Assembly (NCBI RefSeq): GCF_007827045.1
Contig: NZ_RPFW01000001.1
Location: 62,001 to 126,000 of the forward strand
Length of the DNA stretch: 64,000 nucleotides
Source of the DNA: Trebonia kvetii
Lineage (GTDB): Bacteria > Actinomycetota > Actinomycetes > Streptosporangiales > Streptosporangiaceae
Direction of reading: 5' to 3'
The translations under genes were made by a program, and so were the position numbers. Shown piece after piece: positions 16,086-24,997 of this stretch. The first letter of the stretch is position 1. Every line of letters starts with the position of its first letter. The notes under the pieces were generated by a model. It was not told where the DNA came from. It saw only the letters and a program-made list of their open reading frames with translations, and did no database searches.

Positions 16086-17231
16086 TTATGACTTGCGGAG
16101 CTCGCGGGCGATGACCATGCGCTGTATCTGGTTGGTGCCCTCGAAGATCTGCGGGACCTTGGCCTCGCGCATGTAGCGCTCGACGGGGAAGTCGCGCGTG
16201 TAGCCGGCGCCGCCGAGGACCTGCACGGCGTCCGTGGTCACCCGCATCGCCATGTCGGTGGCGACCAGCTTCGCGATCGACGCCTGGCGGCGGAACGTCA
16301 GGCCGCGGTCGCGCCTGCGGGCCGCGTCCAGGTACGTGGCGCGCGCCGACTCGACGCCCGCCGCCATGTCGGCGAGCAGGAACTCTAGGCCCTGGAACTC
16401 GATGATCGGGCGGCCGAACTGGGTGCGCTGCATGGCGTAGGCAACCGCCTCGTCGAGCGCGGCCTGAGCGAGGCCGACCGCGCAGGCGGCGATGCCGAGC
16501 CGGCCCGAGTTGAGCGCGTCGAGTGCGAACTTCAGGCCGTCGCCTTCCGCGCCGATCCTGCGGTTGACCGGCACCCTGGCACCCTCGAGCAGCAGCTGCG
16601 CGGTGGGCGAGCCGGTCAGGCCCATCTTGTGCTCGACGGGCGTGGCGGTCATGCCCTGCGTGCCGGCGTCGGCGAGCAGGCAGCTGATACCGCGGCCGCC
16701 GGTGTCGCCTGTGCGGACCATGAGCGTGTAGAAGTCGGCCACCCCGGCGTGGGTGATCCACGCCTTCGTCCCGGTCAGCACGTAGTCGTCGCCGTCGCGT
16801 TCGGCGCGAGCGGACAGTGCGGCCGCGTCCGAGCCGGCCTGGGCCTCGGACAGCGCGTAGGCGCCGAGCAGCTCGCCTGCCAGCATCTCGGGCAGCCACG
16901 CTTCCCGCTGCTCCTTGGTGCCGAAGCTGGCAAGCGGGTAGCAGGACATCGTGTGCACCGACAGGCCGACGCCCACCGTCATCCACGCGGCGGCAAGCTC
17001 CTCGAGCACCTGGAGGTAGACCTCGTAGTTGACCGCGCCGCCTCCCCACTCCTCCGCATACGGCAGGCCGAGCAGTCCGCTGCGGCCAAGCAGCCGGAAC
17101 TGCTCGCGGGGGAATTCGGACTTCGCCTCGTATTCGCTCGCGATCGGCTTGAGCTCGTCGGTCGCGATTTCCCTGGCGAGGGCGACCAATGCCTCCGACT
17201 CGGCGTCGGGCAGCAATCGTTCTACCGGCAT
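16086..17231 (-). CDS. Acyl-CoA dehydrogenase
   Basis: 381 residues from ATG 17231 (GGGAGGG upstream), the usual family length. Seen are the N-terminal helical domain, the FAD/substrate beta domain ([27 protein letters not shown]) and the C-terminal helical domain ([38 protein letters not shown]). The catalytic base is the Glu in [11 protein letters not shown] at about residue 362, as in short/medium-chain enzymes. Catalyses alpha,beta-dehydrogenation of an acyl-CoA, passing electrons to ETF. A conserved hairpin lies 93 bp upstream, and the 18-bp repeat lies just past its stop. Confidence 0.95.
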   Translation of the reverse strand: MPVERLLPDAESEALVALAREIATDELKPIASEYEAKSEFPREQFRLLGRSGLLGLPYAEEWGGGAVNYEVYLQVLEELAAAWMTVGVGLSVHTMSCYPLASFGTKEQREAWLPEMLAGELLGAYALSEAQAGSDAAALSARAERDGDDYVLTGTKAWITHAGVADFYTLMVRTGDTGGRGISCLLADAGTQGMTATPVEHKMGLTGSPTAQLLLEGARVPVNRRIGAEGDGLKFALDALNSGRLGIAACAVGLAQAALDEAVAYAMQRTQFGRPIIEFQGLEFLLADMAAGVESARATYLDAARRRDRGLTFRRQASIAKLVATDMAMRVTTDAVQVLGGAGYTRDFPVERYMREAKVPQIFEGTNQIQRMVIARELRKS

Positions 17232-17323
17232 GCGGGCCCTCCCCTGCGTCTTGTTACCTACCTGCTTACCAGACGCGCTCGCTGACCGGTGGTGGTGCCC
17301 GTGCCGCCGCCGGTGCTGAAGAA

Positions 17324-17371
17324 ATGCCCATGTCATCACCGGGGTCATGGTCCCGGTAATGGCACGGGCAT
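17324..17371 (-). repeat. 48-bp conserved hairpin element, copy 1
   Basis: Arms at 17324-17343 and 17352-17371 pair over 20 positions around an 8-nt loop. On the minus strand there are 17 Watson-Crick pairs, two G-U pairs and one mismatch. It is 93 bp upstream of the acyl-CoA dehydrogenase start. The second copy is at 45571-45618. Stem positions that differ between copies often change on both sides (for example G-C versus T-A at the third pair), so pairing appears to be maintained. Confidence 0.7.
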
Positions 17372-17485
17372 CGAGTAGTGGATCTTGCCAGCGCCTGACA
17401 CTCGGGCGGTGTGTCTCGTCGTACGGGTAGGACGCAACCCGCCGGCGGGAGAACGCCGCGGCGGGACCATATTGAGGGAGGAACC

Positions 17486-18052
17486 ATGAGCTCCGCACTC
17501 GCCACCGCCTCGATCCCCGGCTACCTGGCCGGCACCTGGAAGGCGGATCCGGCGCACTCCGAGGTCGGCTTCTCTGGCAGGCACCTGTTGATCAGCAACA
17601 CGCGCGGGCGTTTCCCCGGCTACAAGGTCACGATCGTGACCGGCGAGGACCCGCTGCTCTCGTCGGTGACCGCGACGATCGAGCTCGCGAGTGTCGACAC
17701 GCGCCTCAAGATGCGGGACGACCACCTGCGCTCGGCCGACTACCTCGATGTCGAGAAGTACCCCGTGATGACCTACCGCTCCACCGGCATCCGCCGGGCC
17801 GACGGCGGCGACTGGGTCATCGACGGCGAACTGACCCTGCACGGCGTCACGCGGCCGGTGCCGCTGGCGCTCGAGGTGCTCGGATTCGGCACCGACCCAT
17901 GGGGCGGACAGCGGGCCGGGTTCTCCGCGACCGCCCGGATCAGCCGGCGTGACTTCGGCATCGGCTACGCCGACGGGGTGGATGCGGGCGGCGCGGCGGT
18001 CGCCGACAAGGTGTCGGTCACGCTGGACATCGAGGCTGTCCTTCAACCATGA
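17486..18052 (+). CDS. YceI family protein
   Basis: 188 residues from ATG 17486 (GGGAGGAACC upstream). The YceI lipocalin-like barrel runs the full length: [70 protein letters not shown] and [11 protein letters not shown]. No signal peptide, so probably cytosolic, unlike the periplasmic E. coli protein. The family binds polyisoprenoids or amphiphiles. Divergent from the acyl-CoA dehydrogenase gene with the hairpin element between. Confidence 0.93.
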   Translation: MSSALATASIPGYLAGTWKADPAHSEVGFSGRHLLISNTRGRFPGYKVTIVTGEDPLLSSVTATIELASVDTRLKMRDDHLRSADYLDVEKYPVMTYRSTGIRRADGGDWVIDGELTLHGVTRPVPLALEVLGFGTDPWGGQRAGFSATARISRRDFGIGYADGVDAGGAAVADKVSVTLDIEAVLQP

Positions 18053-18183
18053 CCGCACCGAGGCGGGGCGCCGCGGTGCTCGCCGCCCGGATGAGAGGCT
18101 CGGCATGATCGCCGCCTGACCAGGCATCAGTCATATCGGCAGTCATGCCGGCGGGCATTTCGGCACAGGAAGGGAGCGGGGCG

Positions 18184-19104
18184 ATGAAGGCCATCCGCAT
18201 GCATGAACCAACGGGCATCGGCGGGCTTGTCTACGAGGATGCGCCCGATGCCAAGCCAGGGCTTTGCGACGTGCTCGTCAAGGTCGTCGCGTGCGGCATC
18301 ACGCACAACGAGCTCGACTGGCCCGTCTGGAACTGCCGTGCCGGTCATCCCCGGTCCTCGATCATCCCCGGCCAGGAGGTGTCCGGGGTGGTCGCCGCGC
18401 TTGGCTACGGGACGGCCGGGTTCGCGATCGGCGACGAGGTGTACGGGCTGACGGACCAGCTGCGCGACGGTGCGGCCGCCGAGTACGTCGCGGTGGAGGC
18501 GCGCAACCTGGCGCTGAAGCCGCGGACCGCGGACCACGTCACGGCCGCGTCGGTGCCACGGGCCGGACTGACGGCGTGGCAGGCGCTGTTCGACCACGGC
18601 AAGCTCGCCAAGGGACAGACGGTGGTCATCCACGGCGCGGCGGGCGCGGTCGGGTCGACCGCGGTCCAGCTCGCACGCTGGGCCGGAGCGCGGGTGATCG
18701 GCACCGGGCGCGGCCGCGCGCGGACGCTGGCCACCGGACTCGGCGCCGATGAATTCATCGCACTGGACGCCGACCGGCTCGAGGACGCGGCAGGCCAGGC
18801 CGACCTGGTTGTGGACACGATCGGCGGCGACGTGCTGATGCGGTCGGCCTCGTTGCTGCGGTCCGGCGGCACCCTTGTCACGATCAAGCCCGACCGGCAG
18901 CTGCCGGCCGACAGGGACGACATCAAGACGGTCGTGTTCGTGCAGGAGTCCGACCGGGTGCAGTTGGCCGAACTCGCCAGGCTGATCGGCGAGGGGCAGC
19001 TGCGGCCGCAGGTCGGCGCGGTGTACCCGCTGGCCAAGGCGGCCGAGGCGTTCAGCGCGAAGGCCGCGGGCGGCATCCCCGGCAGGGTCGTCCTGCAGCC
19101 TTGA
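18184..19104 (+). CDS. NADP-dependent quinone-oxidoreductase-like MDR protein
   Basis: 306 residues from ATG 18184 (GGGAGCGG upstream). GroES-like N-terminal domain (DVLVKVVACGITHNELDW, PGQEVSGVV, GDEVYGL) and Rossmann domain with VVIHGAAGAVGSTAVQLAR for NADP(H). The structural and catalytic zinc Cys/His sets of alcohol dehydrogenases are absent, placing it in the zinc-free quinone oxidoreductase branch. It ends in the usual GRVVLQP. Physiological acceptor unknown. Confidence 0.92.
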   Translation: MKAIRMHEPTGIGGLVYEDAPDAKPGLCDVLVKVVACGITHNELDWPVWNCRAGHPRSSIIPGQEVSGVVAALGYGTAGFAIGDEVYGLTDQLRDGAAAEYVAVEARNLALKPRTADHVTAASVPRAGLTAWQALFDHGKLAKGQTVVIHGAAGAVGSTAVQLARWAGARVIGTGRGRARTLATGLGADEFIALDADRLEDAAGQADLVVDTIGGDVLMRSASLLRSGGTLVTIKPDRQLPADRDDIKTVVFVQESDRVQLAELARLIGEGQLRPQVGAVYPLAKAAEAFSAKAAGGIPGRVVLQP

Positions 19105-19146
19105 TTGGCCGGCCGCTCCCGGGCTGGTGTGGCGCGCGGTGGGAGG

Positions 19147-19767
19147 TTAGGCGTCGTCCTCGCCGCCGGAACGTTCGCCGATGACGCGGTCATCGACGTG
19201 GGCCGCGAACCAGGCCGACTGCCTGGTCATCCGCTCGGTGGCCGACGCGTCGCGCGGCAGACCGTAGACGGTCCCAGGGAAGTCCAGGTGCTGCTGGACC
19301 GCCCAGATCCGCTCGTGCTGGTCCGGCGAGAACAGCTGTGCCGGGTCGCCCACCGCGACCCAGCCGATCGGGACCGTCGTGCCAGGCGGCAGGACGGTGT
19401 TGACCTGCACCACGCCGTTGATCCGGACCTCGGCGCCCGCCCCGGCCACCGATCCGGGAAACAGCGATGCGCCGGTGGCCAGGAAGCAGCCGTCCGCCAC
19501 CTGAGCGCCGTTGACGTGGGCGTGCGGGCCGACAAGGACATCGTCGCCGATGACCACCGGGTGCCCGGCGCGGCCGCGGATCACCGCGTTCTCCATGACG
19601 ACGCTCCGGGCGCCAAGGCTTACCCGGCCGTCCTCGGCGGCCAGCACGGCGCCGAAAAGCACGCGGGCACCCGGGCCGATGCGCACGGCGCCGCACACCA
19701 CCGCCGTCGGCGCGACGTACGCGCTGGGATCGACCTCGGGAACGGCACCGCGGTGTTCGATGAACAT
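19147..19767 (-). CDS. Gamma-carbonic-anhydrase-like hexapeptide-repeat protein
   Basis: 206 residues from ATG 19767. The left-handed beta-helix is read from hexapeptide repeats (AYVAPTAVVCGAVRIGPGAR, then SLGARSVVMENAVIRG). The metal-site region GPHAHVNGA carries the HxH pair expected of gamma-class enzymes. An extra C-terminal tail after GWVAVGDPAQLF (about residues 147-206) is helical and ends in acidic residues. Could be a CO2 hydratase or an acyltransferase-like relative; the His set favours the former. Confidence 0.85.
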   Translation of the reverse strand: MFIEHRGAVPEVDPSAYVAPTAVVCGAVRIGPGARVLFGAVLAAEDGRVSLGARSVVMENAVIRGRAGHPVVIGDDVLVGPHAHVNGAQVADGCFLATGASLFPGSVAGAGAEVRINGVVQVNTVLPPGTTVPIGWVAVGDPAQLFSPDQHERIWAVQQHLDFPGTVYGLPRDASATERMTRQSAWFAAHVDDRVIGERSGGEDDA

Positions 19768-19882
19768 GGACCCAGCTTGCCAGGAAGCCTGGTCTATGGG
19801 TTCTTGGGCAGGTGCTCGTACAGTTGGAGTAGGACGAAACGCCTGCAGCGCTGGTCGCCGCCAGAGGACAAGGGGTGGGGTC

Positions 19883-20215
19883 ATGGGCGAATACCCGGAA
19901 AGTCCGGCACGGGAACTCTCCGCAGCCTGGCAGGCCGCCTCGGCGGCGCTTGGCCAGTGGCGGGAGCAGGTGTCGGAAGCGACCACCGAGGCCGTGGCGA
20001 AGCTCGATCCCGCCTTCCGCGCCGCGGTGGAGGCCCTGCGCGCGGCGGTTACCGGCAACTGGGGCAACTGCCGGTGCCCGTGCGCCACGGCGCACCCGCA
20101 GGACCCGGGTGTATGCGACCACAGCGCCATCTTGGGCAGGCGAATCGGCGATGAGGAGGTCGCGCTCTGCGCACCGTGCGCCGTGGCCCAGGGCGTCGCG
20201 GAGATGCGGCGTTAG
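19883..20215 (+). CDS. Hypothetical protein with a Cys-rich C-terminal zinc-binding-like domain
   Basis: 110 residues from ATG 19883 (AAGGGGTGGGG upstream). The N-terminal 55 residues form an amphipathic helix (ELSAAWQAASAALGQWREQV). The C-terminal half is Cys/His rich: NCRCPCATAHPQDPGVCDH, then ALCAPCAVAQGV. This suggests a small zinc knuckle. No family recognised; monocistronic. Confidence 0.7.
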   Translation: MGEYPESPARELSAAWQAASAALGQWREQVSEATTEAVAKLDPAFRAAVEALRAAVTGNWGNCRCPCATAHPQDPGVCDHSAILGRRIGDEEVALCAPCAVAQGVAEMRR

Positions 20216-20342
20216 CGCGGTCGCTGATCGGCCGTCCGCAACGTCTCGCGGCTGCGCGTCCCTAGCGTCTTGCGGCCTGCCGTTCGCGGCGGCGACGCAT
20301 ATTGGCTCGCGTCCATCGAACGTTAAGCGGCACAGTAGGCCC

Positions 20343-21068
20343 ATGCCGGAGAACTACTTCGACGAGCGGATCGCGGCGACCTACGAGGCCAAGTGGCCCG
20401 AGCTGTTCGAGCCGTCGGTCGTTGACCCCGCCGTGGACTTCCTCGCGGACCTGGCGCGGTCGGCCACCGCTCTCGAGCTTGGCATCGGCACCGGCCGTCT
20501 CGCGCTGCCGCTCAGCCGCCGGGGCGTCCGGGTGCACGGGATCGAACTGTCGCCCGCCATGGTCGCGCGCCTCAAGCAGCAGCCAGGCGCGGACGCCATC
20601 GGCGTGACCATCGGGGACTTCGCCACCGCGACGGTGGCTGGAACGTTCGGACTCGCCTACCTGGTGCGCAACACGATCATGAACCTGACTACCCAGGACA
20701 GCCAGGTGGAGTGCTTCCGCAACGTGGCCGGCCACCTGGAGCCTGGCGGCTGCTTCGTGATCGAGGTGATCGTGCCTGAACTGCGCCGCCTCCCGCCGGG
20801 AGAGAAGTTCCGGCCGTTTACCGTCACCCCGCGGCATCTCGGCTTCGACGAATATGAGGTCGCCGCGCAGGGAGTCGTGTCGCACCACTACTGGGTGACG
20901 GACGGGGAGTTCGAGACCTTCTCCGCACCCTTCCGCTACGTCTGGCCCGCCGAGCTTGACCTGATGGCCCGGCTCGCCGGGATGACCCTGCGCGAGCGGT
21001 GGAGCGACTGGGACCGCTCCGCCTTTACGAGCGACAGCAGGAGCCACATCTCGGTATGGCAGAAATAA
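20343..21068 (+). CDS. Class I SAM-dependent methyltransferase
   Basis: 241 residues from ATG 20343. Motif I is ALELGIGTGRLALPLSRRG at about 42-60, with the acidic ribose-binding residue in VHGIELSPAMV and motif IV region LAYLVRNTIMNL. The start motif NYFDERIAATYEAKWPE is common among actinobacterial Methyltransf_25-type proteins. Substrate unknown. It is followed after 9 bp by a VOC gene and may form a two-gene unit. Confidence 0.9.
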   Translation: MPENYFDERIAATYEAKWPELFEPSVVDPAVDFLADLARSATALELGIGTGRLALPLSRRGVRVHGIELSPAMVARLKQQPGADAIGVTIGDFATATVAGTFGLAYLVRNTIMNLTTQDSQVECFRNVAGHLEPGGCFVIEVIVPELRRLPPGEKFRPFTVTPRHLGFDEYEVAAQGVVSHHYWVTDGEFETFSAPFRYVWPAELDLMARLAGMTLRERWSDWDRSAFTSDSRSHISVWQK

Positions 21069-21077
21069 GACGGTAGC

Positions 21078-21467
21078 GTGCACTTCATGCACCAGAGCCG
21101 TGTCTACGCCCTGCTGATCGACACACCAGAAGCCGACGCCGCGCACGCGACCGCGTTCTGGTCCGCCGCCCTCGGCGGCACGGCCCGGCAGGCGCCCGCG
21201 GAACCGCAGTTCACCGTGTTGGACGAGGCGCTGCCCGGACTGGTCACCGTCATCCAGGCGATCGATGACGCACCGCGCTACCACCTCGACATCGAAACCG
21301 ACGACGTCGAGGCGGAAACCGCGCGCCTGCTCGCCCTCGGCGCCGTGCAGGTGGCCCAGTGGCTGGAGTGCCGTGTGCTCCGGGCGCCGGGCGGCCACCT
21401 GCTGTGCGTCATACCGGTGCACAGCGACGCCGAAGAGTTCAAGGCGCGAGCCTCCGCGTGGCCGTAA
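21078..21467 (+). CDS. VOC superfamily protein
   Basis: 129 residues from GTG 21078 (ATG 21087 also possible). Visible are the VYALLIDTPEADAAHATAFW strand-helix start and the second module YHLDIETDDVEAETARLLAL ending in APGGHLLCVIPV. This resembles glyoxalase_6-type actinobacterial proteins with no known substrate. Its stop at 21465-21467 coincides with the point where the convergent lipoprotein relic loses its own stop codon, so this end lies at a sequence junction. Confidence 0.85.
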   Translation: MHFMHQSRVYALLIDTPEADAAHATAFWSAALGGTARQAPAEPQFTVLDEALPGLVTVIQAIDDAPRYHLDIETDDVEAETARLLALGAVQVAQWLECRVLRAPGGHLLCVIPVHSDAEEFKARASAWP

Positions 21468-22103
21468 CGGGTTGAGGCTGTCGTACTGCTTGAGCATCAG
21501 GGCCTTGGCCCCCGCGGCGTCGGGCGTCGCCGCGCTGTACTCCACGACGATGACGACCTCGTCACGGACCTCGGCAGCGATCTCCACCCGGGCGTTCCCG
21601 TACGAATCCAGTGTCGGATTGACCCAGCCACGTCCCCCGACGGCGGCGTCCTTCAGTGGAGTCGCCGGCTTTGGGTGGTGGGTGTAGCCGGCGGTCATGC
21701 CGTCGTACATGCTCCTCGCGCCCTGCGCGGTCTTAAAGCGGGCAATGGAGATTATCTGCTCTGATCCGTCGGTGTTGGTCCACCCCTCTACCTCGCCGGT
21801 CTTAAAGCCGCGGCGGGCGTCCAGGCCCTCTTCATCCGCCCACGCGGTCTACACGTAGAACTGCTGGACGAAGGCCTTGAGGCTCAGCGACCTGTTGGTG
21901 TTCGCGCTGTATGGCGTCGCACCTGCCGGTACGGGAAGCACCCCTAGCGGCCCGGCGCCTGCCGACGCGCTTGGCGAGGCCGAGGCGGCAGCCGATGTCG
22001 CCGGCCCGGAGCCGCCCGCCGAATGGGTCGCCGAAGAACCGGCGCACGCGGCGAGCGCCAGGGCAAGCGCCGTCAGCGGGAGGATGCGGGCAAGGTTGCG
22101 CAT
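21468..22103 (-). pseudogene. Lipoprotein gene interrupted by an in-frame TAG and lacking its own stop
   Basis: From ATG 22103 there is a signal peptide with lipobox (LPLTALALALAACAGS) and a Ser/Ala-rich linker. Then NRSLSLKAFVQQFYV is followed by TAG at 21849-21851. The same frame continues without interruption as TAWADEEGLDARRGFKTGEV, then SEQIISIARFKTAQGARSMY and YSAATPDAAGAKALMLKQYD, clearly one protein. No stop follows near the natural end; the frame runs on into antisense sequence of the VOC and methyltransferase genes. Two independent lesions therefore exist. It may be a surface lipoprotein of unknown role; functional only if the TAG is an error. Confidence 0.75.
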
Positions 22104-22257
22104 GAGAGCCTTTCTGGAGGAATTTCCACCAGTAACAGGAAATTTCCAACAGAGTAGCGCCAGTACCGCACGCATCACCAGCACCCCAGGGTTCGGGTGG
22201 CCTGACGTTCTCAGCCGCCCAAGCCGGCGATCTGCTCGCCGGAGATGGTTACCCCCA

Positions 22258-23265
22258 TCAGGCCGTCGCGTACTCGTCGGCGACGTCGCCTACGGCGACG
22301 GTGAGCTCGCCGCGCATCACGAGCAGCGCCAGGTGGGCGCGGGTCTCGTGCACCGCCATGAACTGGTCGATCGGCGACAGTTCGGCGAGCGCCCGCCCGC
22401 GCCTGGTCCACGGGACGCGCTGCGCCACCTCGTAGACGGTGCGCGCGCCCGCGGCGACCGCATCGGCGCACTGGCGCAGCCGGATCTCGTGGTGGGCAAG
22501 CAGCTCGTCGGCGCGGGCGTGCACGCTCGGCCCGACCGGGCCATGCGCGGGCAGCAGCATCGCGTCGGGCCGCTGCCGGACCCGGCGCAGGGAGTCCAGG
22601 TAGTCGGCGAGCGGCTCATGGCCGTCGATGACCGCGAAGCCGAGGGCCGGCGTGATGTGCGGCAGCACGTGGTCGCCTGCGAACAGCAGGCCGACGTCCT
22701 CGTCGGCGAAGCACAGGTGTCCCCTGGTGTGCCCGGGTGTCGCCAGCGCCCGCAGCTCGCGGCCGCCCGCCTTGGGCAGGTCGCCGTCGCGCAGCCACCC
22801 TGCCGGGTAGTCGTACAACTCCCCTGTCCAGTGCGGGTGCAGCTCCGCCAGCCGTTCGGCCGGGACGCCCGAACGGATCAGGGTGGCGCGGAAGTCGGCC
22901 TCACCCTCGTCGCCCTCGACGATCGCCTCCATCATGAGCCGCTCATCCTCGCCGAGTACGAGATTGCAGCCGGTGCGGCGGCGCAGCTCGACACCGAGCG
23001 TGTAGTGGTCCGGGTGGTGGTGCGTGCAGAGCACGGAGGTCACGTCCGCGAGCCCCGAGCCGAGCTCGGCGAGCCCGCTCTCCAGCGCGGCGAACGCCTC
23101 GGTGAGCGACCAGCCCGCGTCGATCAATGCGATGCCGTCGGGTCCGGTGATCGCGTAGATGTTCACCGCGCGCAGCACGTTCCCCGGCAGCGGCAGCGGG
23201 ATCCGGTAGACGCCGGCCGATACCTCCTCAACGCCTGGACGTTCCCAGTCATGAGGATCGGTCAT
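22258..23265 (-). CDS. MBL-fold metallo-hydrolase
   Basis: 335 residues from ATG 23265 (AGGGAGA upstream). The metal-site motifs are complete: CTHHHPDHYTLG (HxHxDH), TPGHTRGHLCF, LFAGDHVLPH, and a final His in LLPAHGPVG. The C-terminal helical domain (about 240-335) is like the winged-helix tail of LACTB2-type or beta-lactamase-like proteins (YEVAQRVPWTRRGRALAELS, ETRAHLALLVMRGEL). Hydrolase or thioesterase on an unknown substrate. Confidence 0.92.
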   Translation of the reverse strand: MTDPHDWERPGVEEVSAGVYRIPLPLPGNVLRAVNIYAITGPDGIALIDAGWSLTEAFAALESGLAELGSGLADVTSVLCTHHHPDHYTLGVELRRRTGCNLVLGEDERLMMEAIVEGDEGEADFRATLIRSGVPAERLAELHPHWTGELYDYPAGWLRDGDLPKAGGRELRALATPGHTRGHLCFADEDVGLLFAGDHVLPHITPALGFAVIDGHEPLADYLDSLRRVRQRPDAMLLPAHGPVGPSVHARADELLAHHEIRLRQCADAVAAGARTVYEVAQRVPWTRRGRALAELSPIDQFMAVHETRAHLALLVMRGELTVAVGDVADEYATA

Positions 23266-23306
23266 TGATGTCTCCCTCTGCTCGCGCGGCATCATCAATA
23301 TCTATC

Positions 23307-23320
23307 CCGAACGGGTTCGG
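23307..23320. promoter_or_regulatory. Short palindrome upstream of the MBL-hydrolase gene
   Basis: CCGAAC-GG-GTTCGG at 23307-23320 lies 42-55 bp before the start at 23265. It could be an operator; there is no neighbouring regulator to support this. Confidence 0.3.
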
Positions 23321-23401
23321 CTGACTCACCCGGCCCACCCGCCGCGCACCCCGGTGGCAGGCGCTGCCGGCAGGTAACTTCGGCGCTGAGCACCGCGGCA
23401 C

Positions 23402-23437
23402 TCAGGCGGACTGCGGCTTTCAGGCGGACTGCGGCTC
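23402..23437. repeat. Tandem 18-bp repeat (two units)
   Basis: TCAGGCGGACTGCGGCT is present at 23402-23418 and 23420-23436 with an 18-bp period, in the spacer before the decarboxylase relic. Confidence 0.6.
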
Positions 23438-23556
23438 TCATCCCGAGCTCCCCGAGCGCTCAATCGCGCCTCCATCGCAGCTCAAGGCCTCAATCACACA
23501 CTTCATTTCAGGGGCCGGCACCGCTCGCGGGGATGCCGTGAAGTACGGGGGACAGC

Positions 23557-24905
23557 ATGGGAGCGCAGCAAGCGACGAAGTTGCCGATGGCAGCGGAGAG
23601 CAAGCAGCCGGTGCCGCAGGAAGATGCGACACCTGGGATCGCTGATTCGCGGAGTGGATGGTGGCGTGCATGGCGGGCACGGTTCGGGGTGGCCGAGGTG
23701 TCCGGCACCGTCGCGGCCGCCGCCGGCTTCGCCTTCGGTTACCTGGCTGCCGGGTCACTGCTGGCAGCCGCGGGGCTCGCCACCCTGTGCGAGGCGATCG
23801 GCTTCTACGGATGCGTCGGGGCGAAGACAGCGGCCGCCGCGCGCCGGGCCACGGCTCACCTGTCGGGGTGGCGGCGAATGGGCGCCGGGACCTGGCACGC
23901 CGTGAAGGAGCAGCTCGCGTCCTGTGCGGCCGCCGAAGTCCTGGACTTCTTCCTGATCCGTCCCGGGTGCATGGCAGGCGCGGCATGGCTGGCCCGGCCG
24001 CTGCCTGGCGGAATATGGCTCGGGTTCGCGGTCGGCAAGGTCGTCGCCGATGTGGCCTGGTACGGCATGGAGGCAGCGGCCCGCCGTGGCGTCGCCAGAT
24101 CGCTGGCCGCCGGCCGTCCGGCCACCTCCTGCCTGCGCCTCGAGGTCGCGCGGGCGGTGGACAGCTTCGGTGCGCTGGCAGCAGCGTTCCCGGAGGTAAC
24201 GGCGCATTACGCGGTCAAGGCCAACCCCCATCCGCAGTTGCTCGCCGGCCTGCACGCCGCGGGGTGCCGGTTCGAGGTCGCCTCCTGGGCGGAGGTGCGC
24301 GCCGTGATGAAGGCCGGCGTCGACCCCTCCACGGTGCTGTTCATCCATCCGGTCAAGCTGCCGGCCGACATCGCGTGCGCGCGGAAGGCCGGGGTATGGC
24401 GGTTCGCCGCCGACAGCGAGACCGAGCTGGAGAAGATCGCCAGCTACGCTCCCGGTCCGCGGTGCTGCTGCGCGTCGACATCCGGGCCGGCGGCGCGGTG
24501 GGCGACCAGGGCAAGTTCGGCGTCCAGCCAGGCAAGGCAGTCGAGCTTGCCCGGCTGGCCGGCTCACTGGGCCTGAACCCGTACGGGCTCGCCTTCCACG
24601 TGGGGTCCGGTCGCCAGCTGGCCTTCCCCGTCACCATCCCCGGCGCGGACAGCCGCCCGCTCGTGGCCTGCATGCTCACCGGCCCAAGCTGCGACAGTCA
24701 GGACACCATCATGGACGAGGTATGGCTGCCCGTGCCCCGCGCCGGCGACCTGGTCCTGATCGGCAACGCGGGCGCCTACACGAAGTGCTACTCGGGCCGT
24801 AGCGCCTTCAACGGCTACCCGGCTCCGGTGCTCAAGCTCGTGAAGCGCGCACCCTCGGCCCCGCCGGCCACGCGAATGCCCGCCGCTTCGGCGCTCGCGG
24901 CCTGA
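23557..24905 (+). pseudogene. Membrane domain fused to a fold-III PLP decarboxylase; frameshifted and internally deleted
   Basis: The frame from ATG 23557 encodes several hydrophobic segments (AAAAGFAFGYLAAGSLLAAA and later ones) up to about residue 180. It then enters an ornithine/diaminopimelate-decarboxylase N-terminus with the PLP lysine in HYAVKANPHPQLL, followed by AAGCRFEVASWAEV. Near 24453-24462 the frame shifts; homology continues in another frame as VLLRVDIRAGGAVGDQGKFG and LAFHVGSG. It then jumps to RQLAFPVTIPGA, TGPSCDSQDTI and the C-terminus. The glycine-rich phosphate loop and the EPGR region (about 110-130 residues) are missing. Two lesions argue for a dead gene. Whether the membrane-enzyme fusion is ancestral is unclear. 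Confidence 0.75.
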
Positions 24906-24997
24906 AGACCAGGCCGGCCCTAACCGGACATGCGTGCCGATGCGGAGCGGGTTCGGTACCTCGCGGCCAGCTGGGCGCGATGGGCGGCGGGCGACGG

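Noticed and set aside
20262..21710. 482-codon minus-strand frame over the methyltransferase and VOC genes
   Set aside because: It exists only because the lipoprotein relic has lost its stop; beyond 21468 it is antisense shadow.
21849..21851. Programmed amber readthrough or non-standard decoding of the lipoprotein gene
   Set aside because: No stimulatory structure or recoding machinery is visible, the same gene has also lost its stop, and other genes end normally; decay or error is simpler.
23303..23320. ATCCCGAACGG, resembling part of the 18-bp 3'-flanking repeat
   Set aside because: Only 11 bases match, it is upstream of a gene and is better explained as part of a local palindrome.
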